In this document: one piece after another, positions 36,750 to 46,207 of the stretch
Layout of the letters: each line of letters begins with the position of its first letter
Position numbering within the stretch: position 1 is the first letter of the stretch
Origin: Rhizobacter sp. SG703
GTDB lineage: Bacteria; Pseudomonadota; Gammaproteobacteria; Burkholderiales; Burkholderiaceae_C
NCBI RefSeq assembly: GCF_012275445.1
Contig: NZ_JAAZQK010000004.1
Span: 434,001-498,000 of the forward strand
Reading direction: 5' to 3'
Length of the DNA: 64,000 bases
Notes under the pieces: generated by a model
Databases searched by the model: none
Told to the model about the DNA's origin: nothing
What the model saw: only the letters and a program-made list of their open reading frames with translations
Translations under genes and position numbers: made by a program

Positions 36750-37394
36750 ATGCAGGAGCCGTTGTTCCACGATCGCCGCGATGCGGGGCAGGTGCTTGCC
36801 CGGCGCCTGTCGGCCTACCGCGGCCGGCCGGACACGCTGGTGCTGGCACTGCCGCGCGGCGGCGTGCCGGTGGGCCATGCGGTGGCCCAGGCGCTCGGCC
36901 TGCCGCTCGATGTGTTCATCGTGCGCAAGCTCGGCGTGCCGGACCACGAGGAGCTCGCGATGGGCGCCGTCGCGAGCGGCGGCCTGCGCGTGATGAACGA
37001 CGGCGTCGTGCGCCTGCTGGGCATCGGCGCGGCGCAGGTCGACGCGGTCGCGCAGGCGCAGGCGCTCGAACTGGCGCGGCGCGAGCGGCTCTACCGCGGT
37101 GCGCGCCCCGCGCTGGAGATCGCACGGCGCACCGTGCTGCTGGTCGACGACGGCATCGCCACCGGCGCGACGATGCGGGTCGCGGCCCGGGCCCTGCGCG
37201 CGATGGCGCCGGCGCGCCTCGTCATCGCGGTGCCGACCGGCGCCCGCAGCACCTGCGCAGGCCTGCGGCGCGAGGCCGACGAGCTCGTCTGCGCAACCAC
37301 GCCCGAGCCGTTCCGCGCAGTGGGCTGCTGGTACGAGGATTTTGCGCAGACGAGCGACGACGAAGTGCGGCGCTTGCTCGCCGCCACGAAATGA
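36750..37394 (+). CDS. Phosphoribosyltransferase-domain protein
   Basis: A 214-residue type I phosphoribosyltransferase-fold protein. The PRPP loop is clear as VLLVDDGIATGATM near residue 130, and the N-terminal part has LPRGGVPVGHAVAQALG, DVFIVRKLGVPDHEELAMGAV. This is the group often fused to or found beside dienelactone hydrolases and of unknown substrate. The ATG at 36750 follows AAGGAG. It starts 40 nt after the GH16 gene but has no evident functional link. Confidence 0.9.
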   Translation: MQEPLFHDRRDAGQVLARRLSAYRGRPDTLVLALPRGGVPVGHAVAQALGLPLDVFIVRKLGVPDHEELAMGAVASGGLRVMNDGVVRLLGIGAAQVDAVAQAQALELARRERLYRGARPALEIARRTVLLVDDGIATGATMRVAARALRAMAPARLVIAVPTGARSTCAGLRREADELVCATTPEPFRAVGCWYEDFAQTSDDEVRRLLAATK

Positions 37395-37486
37395 CTCTCG
37401 CATTCGGGCCGTCCATGACGTATCTTCTCTGCTGATTTCACGGCCTCCCCCTGAAGCGCGACCCGGTCGCACAGCCAATACCGCCT

Positions 37487-37771
37487 ATGGACAACCTGCC
37501 ATCACTGGGCCGAGAAATCGCCCGCCTCCGGCAAGCCCGAGGACTGACGCAAAAAGCCTTGGCCGAACTGAGCGGCATCGGCCCGTCGACGCTCGCACGC
37601 TTCGAGACCGGCGGCGTCACCGAATTCGGAGCGGACAAGCTGCTTCGCCTGCTCGGCGCGCTGGAGCATGAGTTGAGCTTCTCGCCGCGCCATCGTGTCT
37701 CCACGCCGGACGATGCGCGGGCAGAACGCCAACGCAGCGTCGACGCCAACGCGGGCAGCGGCGAAGACTGA
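37487..37771 (+). CDS. XRE-family helix-turn-helix protein (HipB-like)
   Basis: A 94-residue DNA-binding protein. Residues about 8-62 are a Cro/C1 helix-turn-helix (IARLRQARGLTQKALAELSG, IGPSTLARFETGG). The segment following, KLLRLLGALEHELSF, is like the antitoxin HipB. The polar tail is disordered-looking. No hipA kinase or other toxin follows, so it is an orphan regulator here. It lies 72 nt upstream of the histidine kinase gene on the same strand. Confidence 0.85.
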   Translation: MDNLPSLGREIARLRQARGLTQKALAELSGIGPSTLARFETGGVTEFGADKLLRLLGALEHELSFSPRHRVSTPDDARAERQRSVDANAGSGED

Positions 37772-37844
37772 CTGATCGGTCGGATGACTCGCATCGTCGG
37801 GGAGGCCGTCGCACACGCCCCGGGCTGCCGCGGCCCACCCTCCG

Positions 37845-39293
37845 ATGATCGACGCACGCACCTCCTTCATCCTGGCCGGCCTCCTGTTTGTCGCGTTGCC
37901 CGCCACGACCTGGACGATCCTGCACCGCCGGCACGACCGTCGCTCGGTGGCGACCTGGTGCAGCGGCAGCTTGCTGTACGGCTTCGGCTTCATCCTGCTC
38001 GGCCTGCGCGAATCCTTCGATGCCCGGGTGGCCTTCGGCCTCGGCACCTTGCTGGTGTTCGCCTCCTACCCGCTGCGCGCCGCCGCGCTGCTGCGCGAAC
38101 TGGGCGACAGCCGCCCGAACCTGCCGCGGCTCGCACTGCCCTGGCTGGTCGCGTCGACGGCCTACCTCGCTGTGCTGACGCTGGGCGAACTGCAAGCGCG
38201 CCCGCTCGCGGTGTCGCTGCTGGCGAACCTGGGCGGTGCGGCCTGGCTGGCCTGGCTTGCATGGACGCTGCACCGGCGCAACGGCTCGCGAAGTGCTGCG
38301 ATGCTGGCATGGACCGACGCCATGTTCGCCGCAGCGCTGGCGGTGCGGCTGGTGGCGGTCGCGAGCCGGTGGGAATCGGCGCGCGCATTCGCCGGCCACG
38401 TCGACCTGATCCTCGCGTTGGTGTCCAGCGTGATCGCATCGCTGTACGGCAACATGGGCTACATCGGCATCGCACTCGAGTCGGCGCGGCGCCAGGAGCT
38501 CACGCGCGAGGCCGAACTGGCCCGCGAGCACGAGCGCCGCATGCAGACCGAACTGCGCCTGCAGGAGCAGGCGGCAGCACACGAGGACCGCGGGCGGCTG
38601 CTGGCGCAGCGCGAGGAGATGCTCGCGATGCTGGCGCACGAGGTGCGGCAGCCCCTGAACAATGCCTCCGCGGCGCTGCAGAGCGCGGCCGAAGCCGTCG
38701 CCGACGAGCAGCGCGATCGCCGCTCCGCCGCCGACCGCCTGCAGCGCGCCAGCACGGTGCTGTCGCAGATCACGACCGCGCTGGACAACACGCTGGCCGA
38801 CGCGGTGCTCCTCAACGACGCGACGCCGCTCGCGCGCCAGGACATCGACATCGACACGCTGGTGCAGCTGGCGTTGGCCGACGTCGAGCCGGCGGAGCGT
38901 CCGCGCCTGCGCATCGAGCGCGCGACCGGCACCCGCACCGCGTCGATGCACGCCGGCCTGATCCGCCTGGCCCTGCGCAACCTGATCGCCAATGCGCTCG
39001 CCTACGCACCGGCAAACACGCCGGTGACGGTGCGCATCGCCGATTCGGACGAGCCGCTGGCCCTGGTCGTCGAGGTGGTCGACCGCGGCGCGGGCATCCC
39101 CGACGAACTGCGGCCGCGGCTCTTCACCCGCGGCGCACGCGGCACGGCGCCCGGCCAGCGCCACGGCCACGGGCTGGGCCTGTACATCGTGCACCGCGTG
39201 ATGGCGCTGCATGGCGGCGAGGTGCGCCTGCAGCATCCGGCGGCCGGCGGCCTCGCGATCGCGCTGGTGATCCCGCAGAGCTTCGACGAGTGA
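37845..39293 (+). CDS. Membrane sensor histidine kinase
   Basis: A 482-residue kinase. Six or seven hydrophobic segments occupy residues about 5-215 with no periplasmic domain. A coiled segment (RREHERRMQTELRLQEQAAAH-like) leads to HisKA with MLAMLAHEVRQPLNNASAAL, containing the phosphoacceptor His, and an HATPase domain with ALRNLIANALAYAP (N box) and GHGLGLYIVHRVM (G box). The HEVRQPL variant is common in this kinase group. Its likely partner is the convergent response regulator 15 nt beyond its stop. Signal unknown. Confidence 0.92.
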   Translation: MIDARTSFILAGLLFVALPATTWTILHRRHDRRSVATWCSGSLLYGFGFILLGLRESFDARVAFGLGTLLVFASYPLRAAALLRELGDSRPNLPRLALPWLVASTAYLAVLTLGELQARPLAVSLLANLGGAAWLAWLAWTLHRRNGSRSAAMLAWTDAMFAAALAVRLVAVASRWESARAFAGHVDLILALVSSVIASLYGNMGYIGIALESARRQELTREAELAREHERRMQTELRLQEQAAAHEDRGRLLAQREEMLAMLAHEVRQPLNNASAALQSAAEAVADEQRDRRSAADRLQRASTVLSQITTALDNTLADAVLLNDATPLARQDIDIDTLVQLALADVEPAERPRLRIERATGTRTASMHAGLIRLALRNLIANALAYAPANTPVTVRIADSDEPLALVVEVVDRGAGIPDELRPRLFTRGARGTAPGQRHGHGLGLYIVHRVMALHGGEVRLQHPAAGGLAIALVIPQSFDE

Positions 39294-39308
39294 GGTCGCG
39301 GCCGCGCT

Positions 39309-40001
39309 TCAGTGCCGGACCACCGACAACGTCGCGCGGAACACGTAGCCCACGCGCGACTGCGACTGCAACGGGACCACCATCGGCGTCGCCCGCTCGA
39401 TGCGCCGACGCAACCGGTAGATCGTGGCATGCAGCACGTTGTCGGGCTGCTCGCCGCTGCCGTGGCCGAGCCGCTCGCGCAACGCCTCGCGGGTGACGCT
39501 GCCGCCCTGCGCCTGCGCAAAACATTCCATCACCGCCAGGTCGGTCTCGCTGAGCGCTATGCGCGCGCCGTCGGGCGCCACCAGCTCGCTGGTGCGGCGA
39601 TCGAGCTGCCAGCTGCTGACCTGCTCGCGCGCCGTCACCGCCCGCCGCTGCACGGCCTTCACTGCCAGCGCGACCTGCTCGAAACGCACCGGCTTGGCCA
39701 GGTACATGTCGGCACCGGCGTTGACCACCGACTCGAACACGTCCGGCGCCAGCCGGCCCGACACCACCAGCACCCCGGCGTTGGTGCGCCGACGCAGGAT
39801 GCGCAGCAGTTCCAGCCCTTCGACGCCCGGCAGCATCAGGTCGAGGACGTAGAACTCGAAGTCATAGGCCTGGGGGTCGACCAGCAGGTCGCCGCCATTG
39901 CCATAGACCTGCACGGCCACGCCGCGTTCGCGAAGGTACTGCGACAGAAATTCGGAGAACTCGGCGTCGTCGTCGACGAGGGCTAGCGTCTTGGGAAGCA
40001 T
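39309..40001 (-). CDS. OmpR-family response regulator
   Basis: A 230-residue regulator. The receiver domain has LALVDDDAEFSEFL (acidic pocket), phosphoacceptor Asp in YVLDLMLPGVEG, and Lys in YLAKPVRFEQ. The C-terminal winged helix has LSETDLAVMECFAQ, NVLHATIYRLRRRIE and VGYVFRA, typical of Trans_reg_C. It ends 15 nt from the stop of the convergent sensor kinase, an arrangement that still suggests a cognate pair. Its upstream region is shared with the broken chemoreceptor gene. Confidence 0.92.
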   Translation of the reverse strand: MLPKTLALVDDDAEFSEFLSQYLRERGVAVQVYGNGGDLLVDPQAYDFEFYVLDLMLPGVEGLELLRILRRRTNAGVLVVSGRLAPDVFESVVNAGADMYLAKPVRFEQVALAVKAVQRRAVTAREQVSSWQLDRRTSELVAPDGARIALSETDLAVMECFAQAQGGSVTREALRERLGHGSGEQPDNVLHATIYRLRRRIERATPMVVPLQSQSRVGYVFRATLSVVRH

Positions 40002-40105
40002 GGGCCGGGTGAACGGGCTGGGACGCCAAAAGGGTAACGCATCGCATCAGCTGCCGCTCAGTGAAAAAGTTCATGATTCTTGAGCTCATAAATGATCAAG
40101 AGAAC

Positions 40106-41600
40106 ATGCCCCGACGGACGCCCCCGCCCTTGAACAACACGCGCCTGAATTCGGGCTTCGCGGAATTCTTCCGCTACCACGGTGGCTGGCGCCGGGCGTG
40201 CGCCTGTTCCGCGCGATCGGCTTTCGCGCCAAGGCCCTGTGGGTGGCCTTCGCCTTCGTGGTGCCGCTGGTGCTGGTGCTGTACTACCTGCGGTCGGCCG
40301 AGACCGCCCAGATCGAGGTGGCACGTGCCGAGTTGCAAGGGGTGGCGTACGTGCGCCCGGCGATCGAGCTGATGCGCGCGGCCCAGGCGCGCCGCTACGC
40401 GCTGATGATGCGGACCGGGTGCGCGATGCCTTCAAGGCATTGACTGCCCAGCACACCTGGCGGTGTTCCGCCTGCCGATGCAGGCCGAGAACACCGCGCA
40501 GTTGCGCGGCATCGCGGCGCTGGTGCTGCGCACGCGCGAGCTGAGCCAGCGGCTCGCTCGACCCCGACCCCGCGGTCCTCGGCGACGCCGCCACCGCCGC
40601 GCTCGACAAGCAGTTCGCGCTGGAGCAGAAGGTGCTCGATCGGCTCGAGGCGCAGCTGCGCACGCGCATCGCGGGCACCCAGGCGACGTTGTACGGGCAA
40701 TTCGGCGTCGCCCTCTTCTTCATCGCGCTCGCCGGCTACCTGCTGTTCGCGTCCTACAAGGTGATGATGGGCGGCCTGCAGGAGGTGTCGGGCCACCTGA
40801 AGGAGATCACGCGGGGCAACCTGACGACGGCGCCGCGACCCTGGGGCACCGACGAGGCCGCGCAACTGATGACCACGCTGGGCGAGATGCAGACCAGCCT
40901 GCGCCGCATCGTCAGCGTCGTGATCGAGACCGCCGAGAACGTGCAGACCGCCAGCGGCGAGATCGCGTCCGCCTCGATGGACCTGTCGCAGCGCACCGAG
41001 GAAGCTGCGGCGAACCTGCAGCAGACCTCGGCCAGCATGGCGCAGATCTCCGCCTCGGTGACGCAGTCGGCCGACACCGTGGCGCAGGCGAGCGCGAGCG
41101 TGCACGACAACGCCGGCGCGGCCGAGCGCAGCGGCCAGGCGATCACCGAGGTGGTGCGCACGATGGACGACATCCGCAGTTCGTCCGGCCGCATCGGCGA
41201 GATCATCGGCGTGATCGACGGCATCGCGTTCCAGACCAACATCCTCGCGCTGAATGCGGCGGTCGAGGCGGCCCGGGCCGGCGAACACGGCCGCGGCTTC
41301 GCGGTGGTCGCCTCCGAGGTGCGGGCGCTGGCCGGCCGTTCGGCCACCGCGGCGCGCGAGATCCAGTCGCTGATCGGCGCGAGCATCGAGCAGGTGCACG
41401 GCGGCTCGGCGGTCGTCGGCCGTGCCGGCGAGATCATGCAGGCCGTCGTCTCGAACGCCGGCCGCATCGACAAGCTGATCGAGCCGATGGAGCTGGACCT
41501 CGGCAGCGCCTGGTGCCAGGACAAGGTGCTGCGCCGCGAATCGCCGGACGACTGGAAGTTCAAGGACCTCGACCGGCTGGCCGGCCTGCCGAAGGCTTGA
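40106..41600 (+). pseudogene. Degraded methyl-accepting chemotaxis protein with chimeric tail
   Basis: Pieces of one chemoreceptor lie in different frames: an N-terminal GFAEFFRYHGGW (to about 40190), a first membrane helix VRLFRAIGFRAKALWVAF (to about 40415), DRVRDAFKALTAQH (to about 40460), FRLPMQAENTAQLRGIAAL (to about 40550), then [20 protein letters not shown] into a long intact frame with the second helix, HAMP-like segment and the signalling tip [20 protein letters not shown]. Thus at least four single-base shifts are needed. After GRIDKLI the usual chemoreceptor C-terminus is replaced by about 38 unrelated residues ending [10 protein letters not shown]. Codon use is normal, so decay would be recent, or base-calling errors are involved. 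Confidence 0.8.
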
Positions 41601-41610
41601 TCCCGATCAA
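41597..41610 (+). promoter_or_regulatory. FNR box upstream of ccoI
   Basis: TTGATCCCGATCAA matches the FNR/Anr consensus TTGATnnnnATCAA at all ten positions. It ends 55 nt before the ccoI GTG start. The stop codon of the chemoreceptor remnant lies inside it. Confidence 0.85.
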
Positions 41611-41639
41611 GTCTGCGGCGTCGCGCACGCCGCAGACTT
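41609..41639 (+). other. Perfect 12-bp stem-loop overlapping the FNR box
   Basis: AAGTCTGCGGCG and CGCCGCAGACTT pair perfectly around a 7-nt loop. The first two A are the last two bases of the FNR box. Only TTCC follows, so it is not a standard intrinsic terminator. It may end the upstream transcript or form in the ccoI leader. Confidence 0.6.
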
Positions 41640-41665
41640 CCGCCACGGGCGCTACCGGAGAACTC

Positions 41666-43876
41666 GTGGACCTTGCACTGACGACCGCCCGCGACAGCGA
41701 GGCCCGCGATACCGCCGTGGGCACCGACACCGGCGCCGCGACGCAACGCGCCGGCCTGCAGCTCGCCGGCCTGCAGTGCGGCGCCTGCGCCGGGCTGATC
41801 GAACAGGCGGTGCTCGCGGTCGACGGTGCCGGCCGGTGCAGCGTGAATGCCGCGACGCACGCTGCCAGCATCACCTGGGACCCGGCCCGCACCTCGCTCG
41901 ACGCGCTGGTCGGCGCGATCCGCCGTGCCGGCTACGACGCCGCGCCCGACGCCCCCGCGCCGGCGCGCGCGCTGCGCCGGCGCGAATCGCGCGCCGCGCT
42001 GTGGCGGCTGTTCGTGGCCGGCTTCTGCACGATGCAGACGATGATGCTCGCGACGCCGCACTACGTCGCGGCGCCCGGCGAACTCGCGCCCGACATGAAG
42101 CAGCTGCTCGACTGGGGCGCCTGGGTGCTGACGCTGCCGGTGCTGTGGTGGTCGGCCGCACCGTTCTTCCAGGGCGCCTGGCGCAGCCTGCGCAGCGGCC
42201 GCATCGGCGCCGACGTCCCGGTGGCGCTCGGCATCGCCGTCACCTTCGTCGCGAGCACCGGCGCCGCGTTCGAACCCGGCGGCCCGTTCGGGCACGAGGT
42301 CTACTTCGATTCGCTGACGATGTTCGTCAGCTTCCTGCTCGGCGGCCGCTGGCTGCAGATGAAGGCGCGCCACCGGGCGGCCGAGGCGCTCGACGGTGCG
42401 CTGTCGGCGCTGCCCGACAGCGCGCTGCGGCTGGGCGCCGACGGCTCGACCGAGCGCGTCGCGCGCGACGCGCTGCGGCCGGGCGACCGCGTGCAGGTGG
42501 CGCTCGGCGAGGCCTTCGCCGCCGATGGCGAAGTGCTGCAAGGTCGCACGCAGGCCGACGAATCGCTGCTGAGCGGCGAGGCGCGGCCGGTCGACAAGCC
42601 GCCCGGCGCGACGCTGGTGGCCGGCAGCCTCAACATCGGCGCGCCGGTCGTGATGCGGGTCGACCGCAGCGGCGGCGACACCCGGCACGAGCGCATCGTC
42701 GCGCAGATGCACGAGGCGCTGGCCGGCCGGTCGCCGGCGGCCGATGCGGCGCAGCGCTGGGCCGCGCCCTTCCTGTGGTGCGTGCTGCTGCTGGCGGCCG
42801 GGGCCGGCGCGGCGTGGAGCGTGGTCGACCCGTCGCGTGCGGTGTGGGTGGTCGTCTCGGTGCTGATCGTCACCTGCCCGTGCGCGCTGTCGCTCGCGGC
42901 CCCGGCCGCGTTCGTGGCCGCCGCGCGCGGGCTGGCGCGGCACGGCGTGCTGTTGCAACGGCTGGAAGCGCTGCAGGTGCTGGCGCGCGTCGACACGGTG
43001 TTCATCGACAAGACCGGCACGCTGACGCAGCAGCAGCCGCGCTGCACCGCCGTGCGGGTGCTGGGCAGCCCGCGGGACTCCGAGGCCGCGCTGCTGCAGC
43101 GCGCCGCGGCGCTCGCGCGCTGGTCGCGCCACCCGCTGTCGCAGGCGGTGGCCGCGCTGGTGCCGCACGACGGCATCGCGTGGTCCGGGGTCGGCGAGCA
43201 CGCCGGCCACGGCCTGTCGGCACGCGATGGCGACGGCATCGAATGGCGGCTCGGCTCAGCCGACTGGGTCGGTGCAGCGCCCGCGGACGACGACGTGCTG
43301 CGCCTGTGGCTCGGCCGCGCCGGCCAGCCGCTGCTGTGCCTCGAATTCGACGAGCAGCTGCGCAACGACGCGGTCGATGCGATGCGCGCGCTCGGCGCGG
43401 CCGGCTGGCGGCGCGTGCTGCTGTCGGGCGACACGCCGCGGCGGGTCGAATCGATCGCCCGCCGCGTCGGCGCCGACGCGGCGATCGGCGCGGCCGACCC
43501 CGGCGCCAAGCAGGCCGCGGTGCAGCGCGAACAGGCGGCGGGCCGCTGCGTCGCGATGGTCGGCGACGGCATCAACGACGCCCCGGTGCTGGCGCAGGCC
43601 GACGTGTCGTTCGCGATGGGCCATGGCGCGCTGGTCGCGCGCTCGAATGCCGACCTGGTCGTCGTCTCGAACCGGCTCGACGGCCTGGACGCCGCGCGCC
43701 GCACCGCCCGCCGCACGGTGCGCGTGGTGCGGCAGAACCTCGCGTGGGCGGCGCTCTACAACGCCGCCTGCATCCCGCTCGCGCTGGCCGGCTGGCTGCC
43801 GCCGTGGGCCGCCGGGCTCGGCATGGCCCTCAGCTCGCTGCTGGTCATCGCCAACTCGCTGCGCCTCGCGCGCTGA
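41666..43876 (+). CDS. ccoI: cbb3-oxidase copper-transporting P1B-type ATPase CcoI
   Basis: A 736-residue P-type ATPase that supplies copper for the CcoN subunit. The order is: heavy-metal domain with LQCGACAGLI (about residue 35), eight membrane helices, CPC copper motif in VTCPCALSLA, phosphorylated Asp448 in DKTGTL, the HP motif in SRHPLSQAV, and GDGINDAPVL. There is no ATG in frame before the heavy-metal domain; GTG at 41666 with GGAG five nt upstream is the best start, giving VDLALTTARDS. FixI/CcoI-type ATPases have this spacing. ccoS follows after 7 nt. Confidence 0.93.
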   Translation: MDLALTTARDSEARDTAVGTDTGAATQRAGLQLAGLQCGACAGLIEQAVLAVDGAGRCSVNAATHAASITWDPARTSLDALVGAIRRAGYDAAPDAPAPARALRRRESRAALWRLFVAGFCTMQTMMLATPHYVAAPGELAPDMKQLLDWGAWVLTLPVLWWSAAPFFQGAWRSLRSGRIGADVPVALGIAVTFVASTGAAFEPGGPFGHEVYFDSLTMFVSFLLGGRWLQMKARHRAAEALDGALSALPDSALRLGADGSTERVARDALRPGDRVQVALGEAFAADGEVLQGRTQADESLLSGEARPVDKPPGATLVAGSLNIGAPVVMRVDRSGGDTRHERIVAQMHEALAGRSPAADAAQRWAAPFLWCVLLLAAGAGAAWSVVDPSRAVWVVVSVLIVTCPCALSLAAPAAFVAAARGLARHGVLLQRLEALQVLARVDTVFIDKTGTLTQQQPRCTAVRVLGSPRDSEAALLQRAAALARWSRHPLSQAVAALVPHDGIAWSGVGEHAGHGLSARDGDGIEWRLGSADWVGAAPADDDVLRLWLGRAGQPLLCLEFDEQLRNDAVDAMRALGAAGWRRVLLSGDTPRRVESIARRVGADAAIGAADPGAKQAAVQREQAAGRCVAMVGDGINDAPVLAQADVSFAMGHGALVARSNADLVVVSNRLDGLDAARRTARRTVRVVRQNLAWAALYNAACIPLALAGWLPPWAAGLGMALSSLLVIANSLRLAR

Positions 43877-43883
43877 ACGCTCC

Positions 43884-44078
43884 ATGGACATCCTCTACCT
43901 GCTGATCCCGCTGTCGGCGCTGCTGGTGCTCGCGCTGCTCGGCGTGTTCGGCTGGGCCCTGAACCGTGGCCAATTCGACGACCTGGACGACGAAGGCCGC
44001 CGAATCCTCGGCCCGGACGACGCTGCCCTTGATCAAGCGCAAACCCGCGCAGACCGGTCCCCCCAAGAATCCCCGTGA
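43884..44078 (+). CDS. ccoS: cbb3-type oxidase assembly protein CcoS
   Basis: A 64-residue protein with one membrane helix (residues about 2-24) and the CcoS signature WALNRGQFDDLDDEGRRIL. CcoS is needed for insertion of cofactors into the cbb3 oxidase. It lies 7 nt after ccoI and 29 nt before ccoN. An FNR-type box for ccoN lies inside its last codons. Length is normal (about 50-70). Confidence 0.93.
   Translation: MDILYLLIPLSALLVLALLGVFGWALNRGQFDDLDDEGRRILGPDDAALDQAQTRADRSPQESP
44029..44042 (+). promoter_or_regulatory. FNR-type box upstream of ccoN
   Basis: TTGATCAAGCGCAA has a perfect left half and CGCAA on the right, ending 65 nt before the ccoN ATG and inside ccoS. The same TTGAT-n4-CGCAA form occurs at the fnr/hemN promoter. 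Confidence 0.6.
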
Positions 44079-44107
44079 AGCAATCATGGTGAAAGAAGAG
44101 GCGATCT

Positions 44108-45550
44108 ATGACTCAGGAATCCGCGGCCCCGCAGCCCGTCTTCAGTGACTGGAGCGTGCGCTGGTTCTCCCTCGCAGCGGTGCTGTGGGGCGTGGTGGGG
44201 ATGCTGGTCGGCGTGTTCATCGCGGCCGAACTGACCTGGCCCGAGCTGAACCTGGGCATCCCGTGGCTCAGCTACGGCCGCCTGCGGCCGCTGCACACCA
44301 ACGCGGTGATCTTCGCGTTCGGCGGCTGCTCGCTGTTCGCCAGCAGCTACTACGTCGTGCAGCGCACCTCGCAGGCGCGGTTGTTCCTGCCGAAGCTCGC
44401 GGCCTTCACGTTCTGGGGCTGGCAGGCGGTGATCGTCGCGGCCGCCATCACGCTGCCGCTGGGCATCACGCAAGGCAAGGAATACGCCGAGCTCGAATGG
44501 CCGATCGACATCCTGATCGCCATCGTCTGGGTGTCGTACGCGGTGGTGTTCTTCGGCACGATCGCGGTGCGCAAGGTCCGCCACATCTACGTCGCGAACT
44601 GGTTCTTCGGCGCGTTCATCCTGGCGGTGGCGCTGCTGCACATCGTCAACAGCGCAGCCATCCCGGTCAGCCTGACCAAGAGCTACTCGGCGTATGCCGG
44701 CGTGCAGGACGCGATGGTGCAGTGGTGGTACGGCCACAACGCGGTCGGCTTCTTCCTGACCGCCGGCTTCCTCGGGATGATGTACTACTTCATCCCGAAG
44801 CAGGCCGGCCGGCCGGTGTACTCGTACCGGCTGTCGATCGTGCACTTCTGGGCGCTGATCTTCACCTACATGTGGGCCGGCCCGCACCACCTGCACTACA
44901 CCGCGCTGCCCGACTGGGCGCAGAGCGTGGGCATGCTGTTCTCGCTGGTGCTGCTCGCGCCGAGCTGGGGCGGCATGATCAACGGGATCATGACGCTGTC
45001 GGGCGCGTGGCACAAACTGCGCGACGACCCGATCCTGAAGTTCCTGATCGTCTCGCTGTCGTTCTACGGCATGAGCACCTTCGAGGGGCCGATGATGTCG
45101 ATCAAGACCGTCAACGCGCTCAGCCACTACACCGACTGGACCATCGGCCACGTGCACTCCGGCGCCCTCGGCTGGGTCGGGCTGATCTCGATGGGCACGC
45201 TGTACTACCTGGTGCCGCGCATGTTCGGCCAGACGAAGATGTTCAGCGTGCGGGCGATCGAGCTGCACTTCTGGATCGCCACCGTCGGCATCGTGCTGTA
45301 CATCGCCGCGATGTGGATCGCCGGCGTGATGCAGGGCCTGATGTGGCGCGCGGTCAACCCCGACGGCACGCTGGTCTACAGCTTCGTCGAGAGCGTGAAG
45401 GCGACCTTCCCGTTCTACGTGGTGCGGCTGGCCGGCGGCCTGCTGTACCTGGCCGGCATGCTGATCATGGCCTGGAACGTCGTGAAGACCGCCACCTCGG
45501 GTCGCTACGCACCGGTGCCGGTGCCTGCACTGCGCCCCGCCCACGCCTGA
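44108..45550 (+). CDS. ccoN: cbb3-type cytochrome c oxidase subunit I CcoN
   Basis: A 480-residue catalytic subunit with about 12 helices that reduces oxygen with high affinity. Heme and copper ligands are visible: PLHTNAVIF (low-spin heme His), [10 protein letters not shown] and AGPHHLHY (CuB histidines), [10 protein letters not shown] (the helix VII Tyr cross-linked in cbb3 enzymes) and [10 protein letters not shown] (heme b3 and heme b His). The ATG at 44108 follows AAGAGGCG. It is the first structural gene of ccoNOQP, and an FNR-type box precedes it. Confidence 0.97.
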   Translation: MTQESAAPQPVFSDWSVRWFSLAAVLWGVVGMLVGVFIAAELTWPELNLGIPWLSYGRLRPLHTNAVIFAFGGCSLFASSYYVVQRTSQARLFLPKLAAFTFWGWQAVIVAAAITLPLGITQGKEYAELEWPIDILIAIVWVSYAVVFFGTIAVRKVRHIYVANWFFGAFILAVALLHIVNSAAIPVSLTKSYSAYAGVQDAMVQWWYGHNAVGFFLTAGFLGMMYYFIPKQAGRPVYSYRLSIVHFWALIFTYMWAGPHHLHYTALPDWAQSVGMLFSLVLLAPSWGGMINGIMTLSGAWHKLRDDPILKFLIVSLSFYGMSTFEGPMMSIKTVNALSHYTDWTIGHVHSGALGWVGLISMGTLYYLVPRMFGQTKMFSVRAIELHFWIATVGIVLYIAAMWIAGVMQGLMWRAVNPDGTLVYSFVESVKATFPFYVVRLAGGLLYLAGMLIMAWNVVKTATSGRYAPVPVPALRPAHA

Positions 45551-45568
45551 GCCCGCGGAGACCACCCC

Positions 45569-46195
45569 ATGGCTGATACCCACACCACCCCCGGCTTCTC
45601 GCACGAGAAGATCGAGACCAACAACTTCCTGATGATCGTGCTGATCCTGCTGGTGATCGCGGTCGGCGGCCTGGTCGAGATCGTGCCGCTGTTCTTCCAG
45701 CGCTCCACCACGCAGGCGACGCCGGGCCTTTCGCCCTACACCGCGCTGCAGCTGGCCGGTCGCGACGTCTACATCCGCGAGGGTTGCTACAACTGCCACT
45801 CGCAGATGATCCGGCCGTTCCGCGCCGAGACGCTGCGCTACGGCCACTACTCGACGGCCGGCGAGTTCGTCTACGACCACCCGTTCCAGTGGGGCAGCAA
45901 GCGCACCGGCCCCGACCTGCAACGCGTCGGCGGCAAGTACAGCGACGAGTGGCACCGCGTGCACCTGTTCAACCCGCGCGACGTGGTGCCCGAGTCGAAC
46001 ATGCCGGCCTATCCGTGGCTGACGAAGGCCGCGCTGGACCCGGCCGAGATGGCCCCGAAGCTGACTGCGCTGCGCCGCGTCGGCGTGCCCTACACCGATG
46101 CCGAGATCGCCGCCGCCGGCGAGGCCGTGAAGGGCAAGACCGAGATCGATGCGCTGATCGCCTACCTGCAGGTGCTCGGCACCTCGGTGAAGTAA
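45569..46195 (+). CDS. ccoO: cbb3 oxidase monoheme cytochrome c subunit CcoO
   Basis: A 208-residue membrane-anchored cytochrome. One N-terminal helix ([20 protein letters not shown]) is followed by the heme c site [15 protein letters not shown] and the typical [12 protein letters not shown] and [10 protein letters not shown] segments, the latter with the distal Met. It passes electrons from CcoP to CcoN on the periplasmic side. The ATG at 45569 follows GCGGAG and begins 18 nt after ccoN. Confidence 0.97.
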   Translation: MADTHTTPGFSHEKIETNNFLMIVLILLVIAVGGLVEIVPLFFQRSTTQATPGLSPYTALQLAGRDVYIREGCYNCHSQMIRPFRAETLRYGHYSTAGEFVYDHPFQWGSKRTGPDLQRVGGKYSDEWHRVHLFNPRDVVPESNMPAYPWLTKAALDPAEMAPKLTALRRVGVPYTDAEIAAAGEAVKGKTEIDALIAYLQVLGTSVK

Positions 46196-46207
46196 GGAGT
46201 GGACCCC

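Noticed and set aside
37487-37771. HipBA-type toxin-antitoxin system.
   Set aside because: The HipB-like regulator is present, but no HipA kinase or other toxin-sized gene follows; the next gene is a sensor kinase with its own features.
40078-40101. Dyad TCTTGA...TCAAGA between the response regulator and the chemoreceptor remnant as an FNR site.
   Set aside because: The arms are 12 nt apart, far more than the 4-nt spacing of FNR boxes. It may be an operator of another kind, but nothing supports this.
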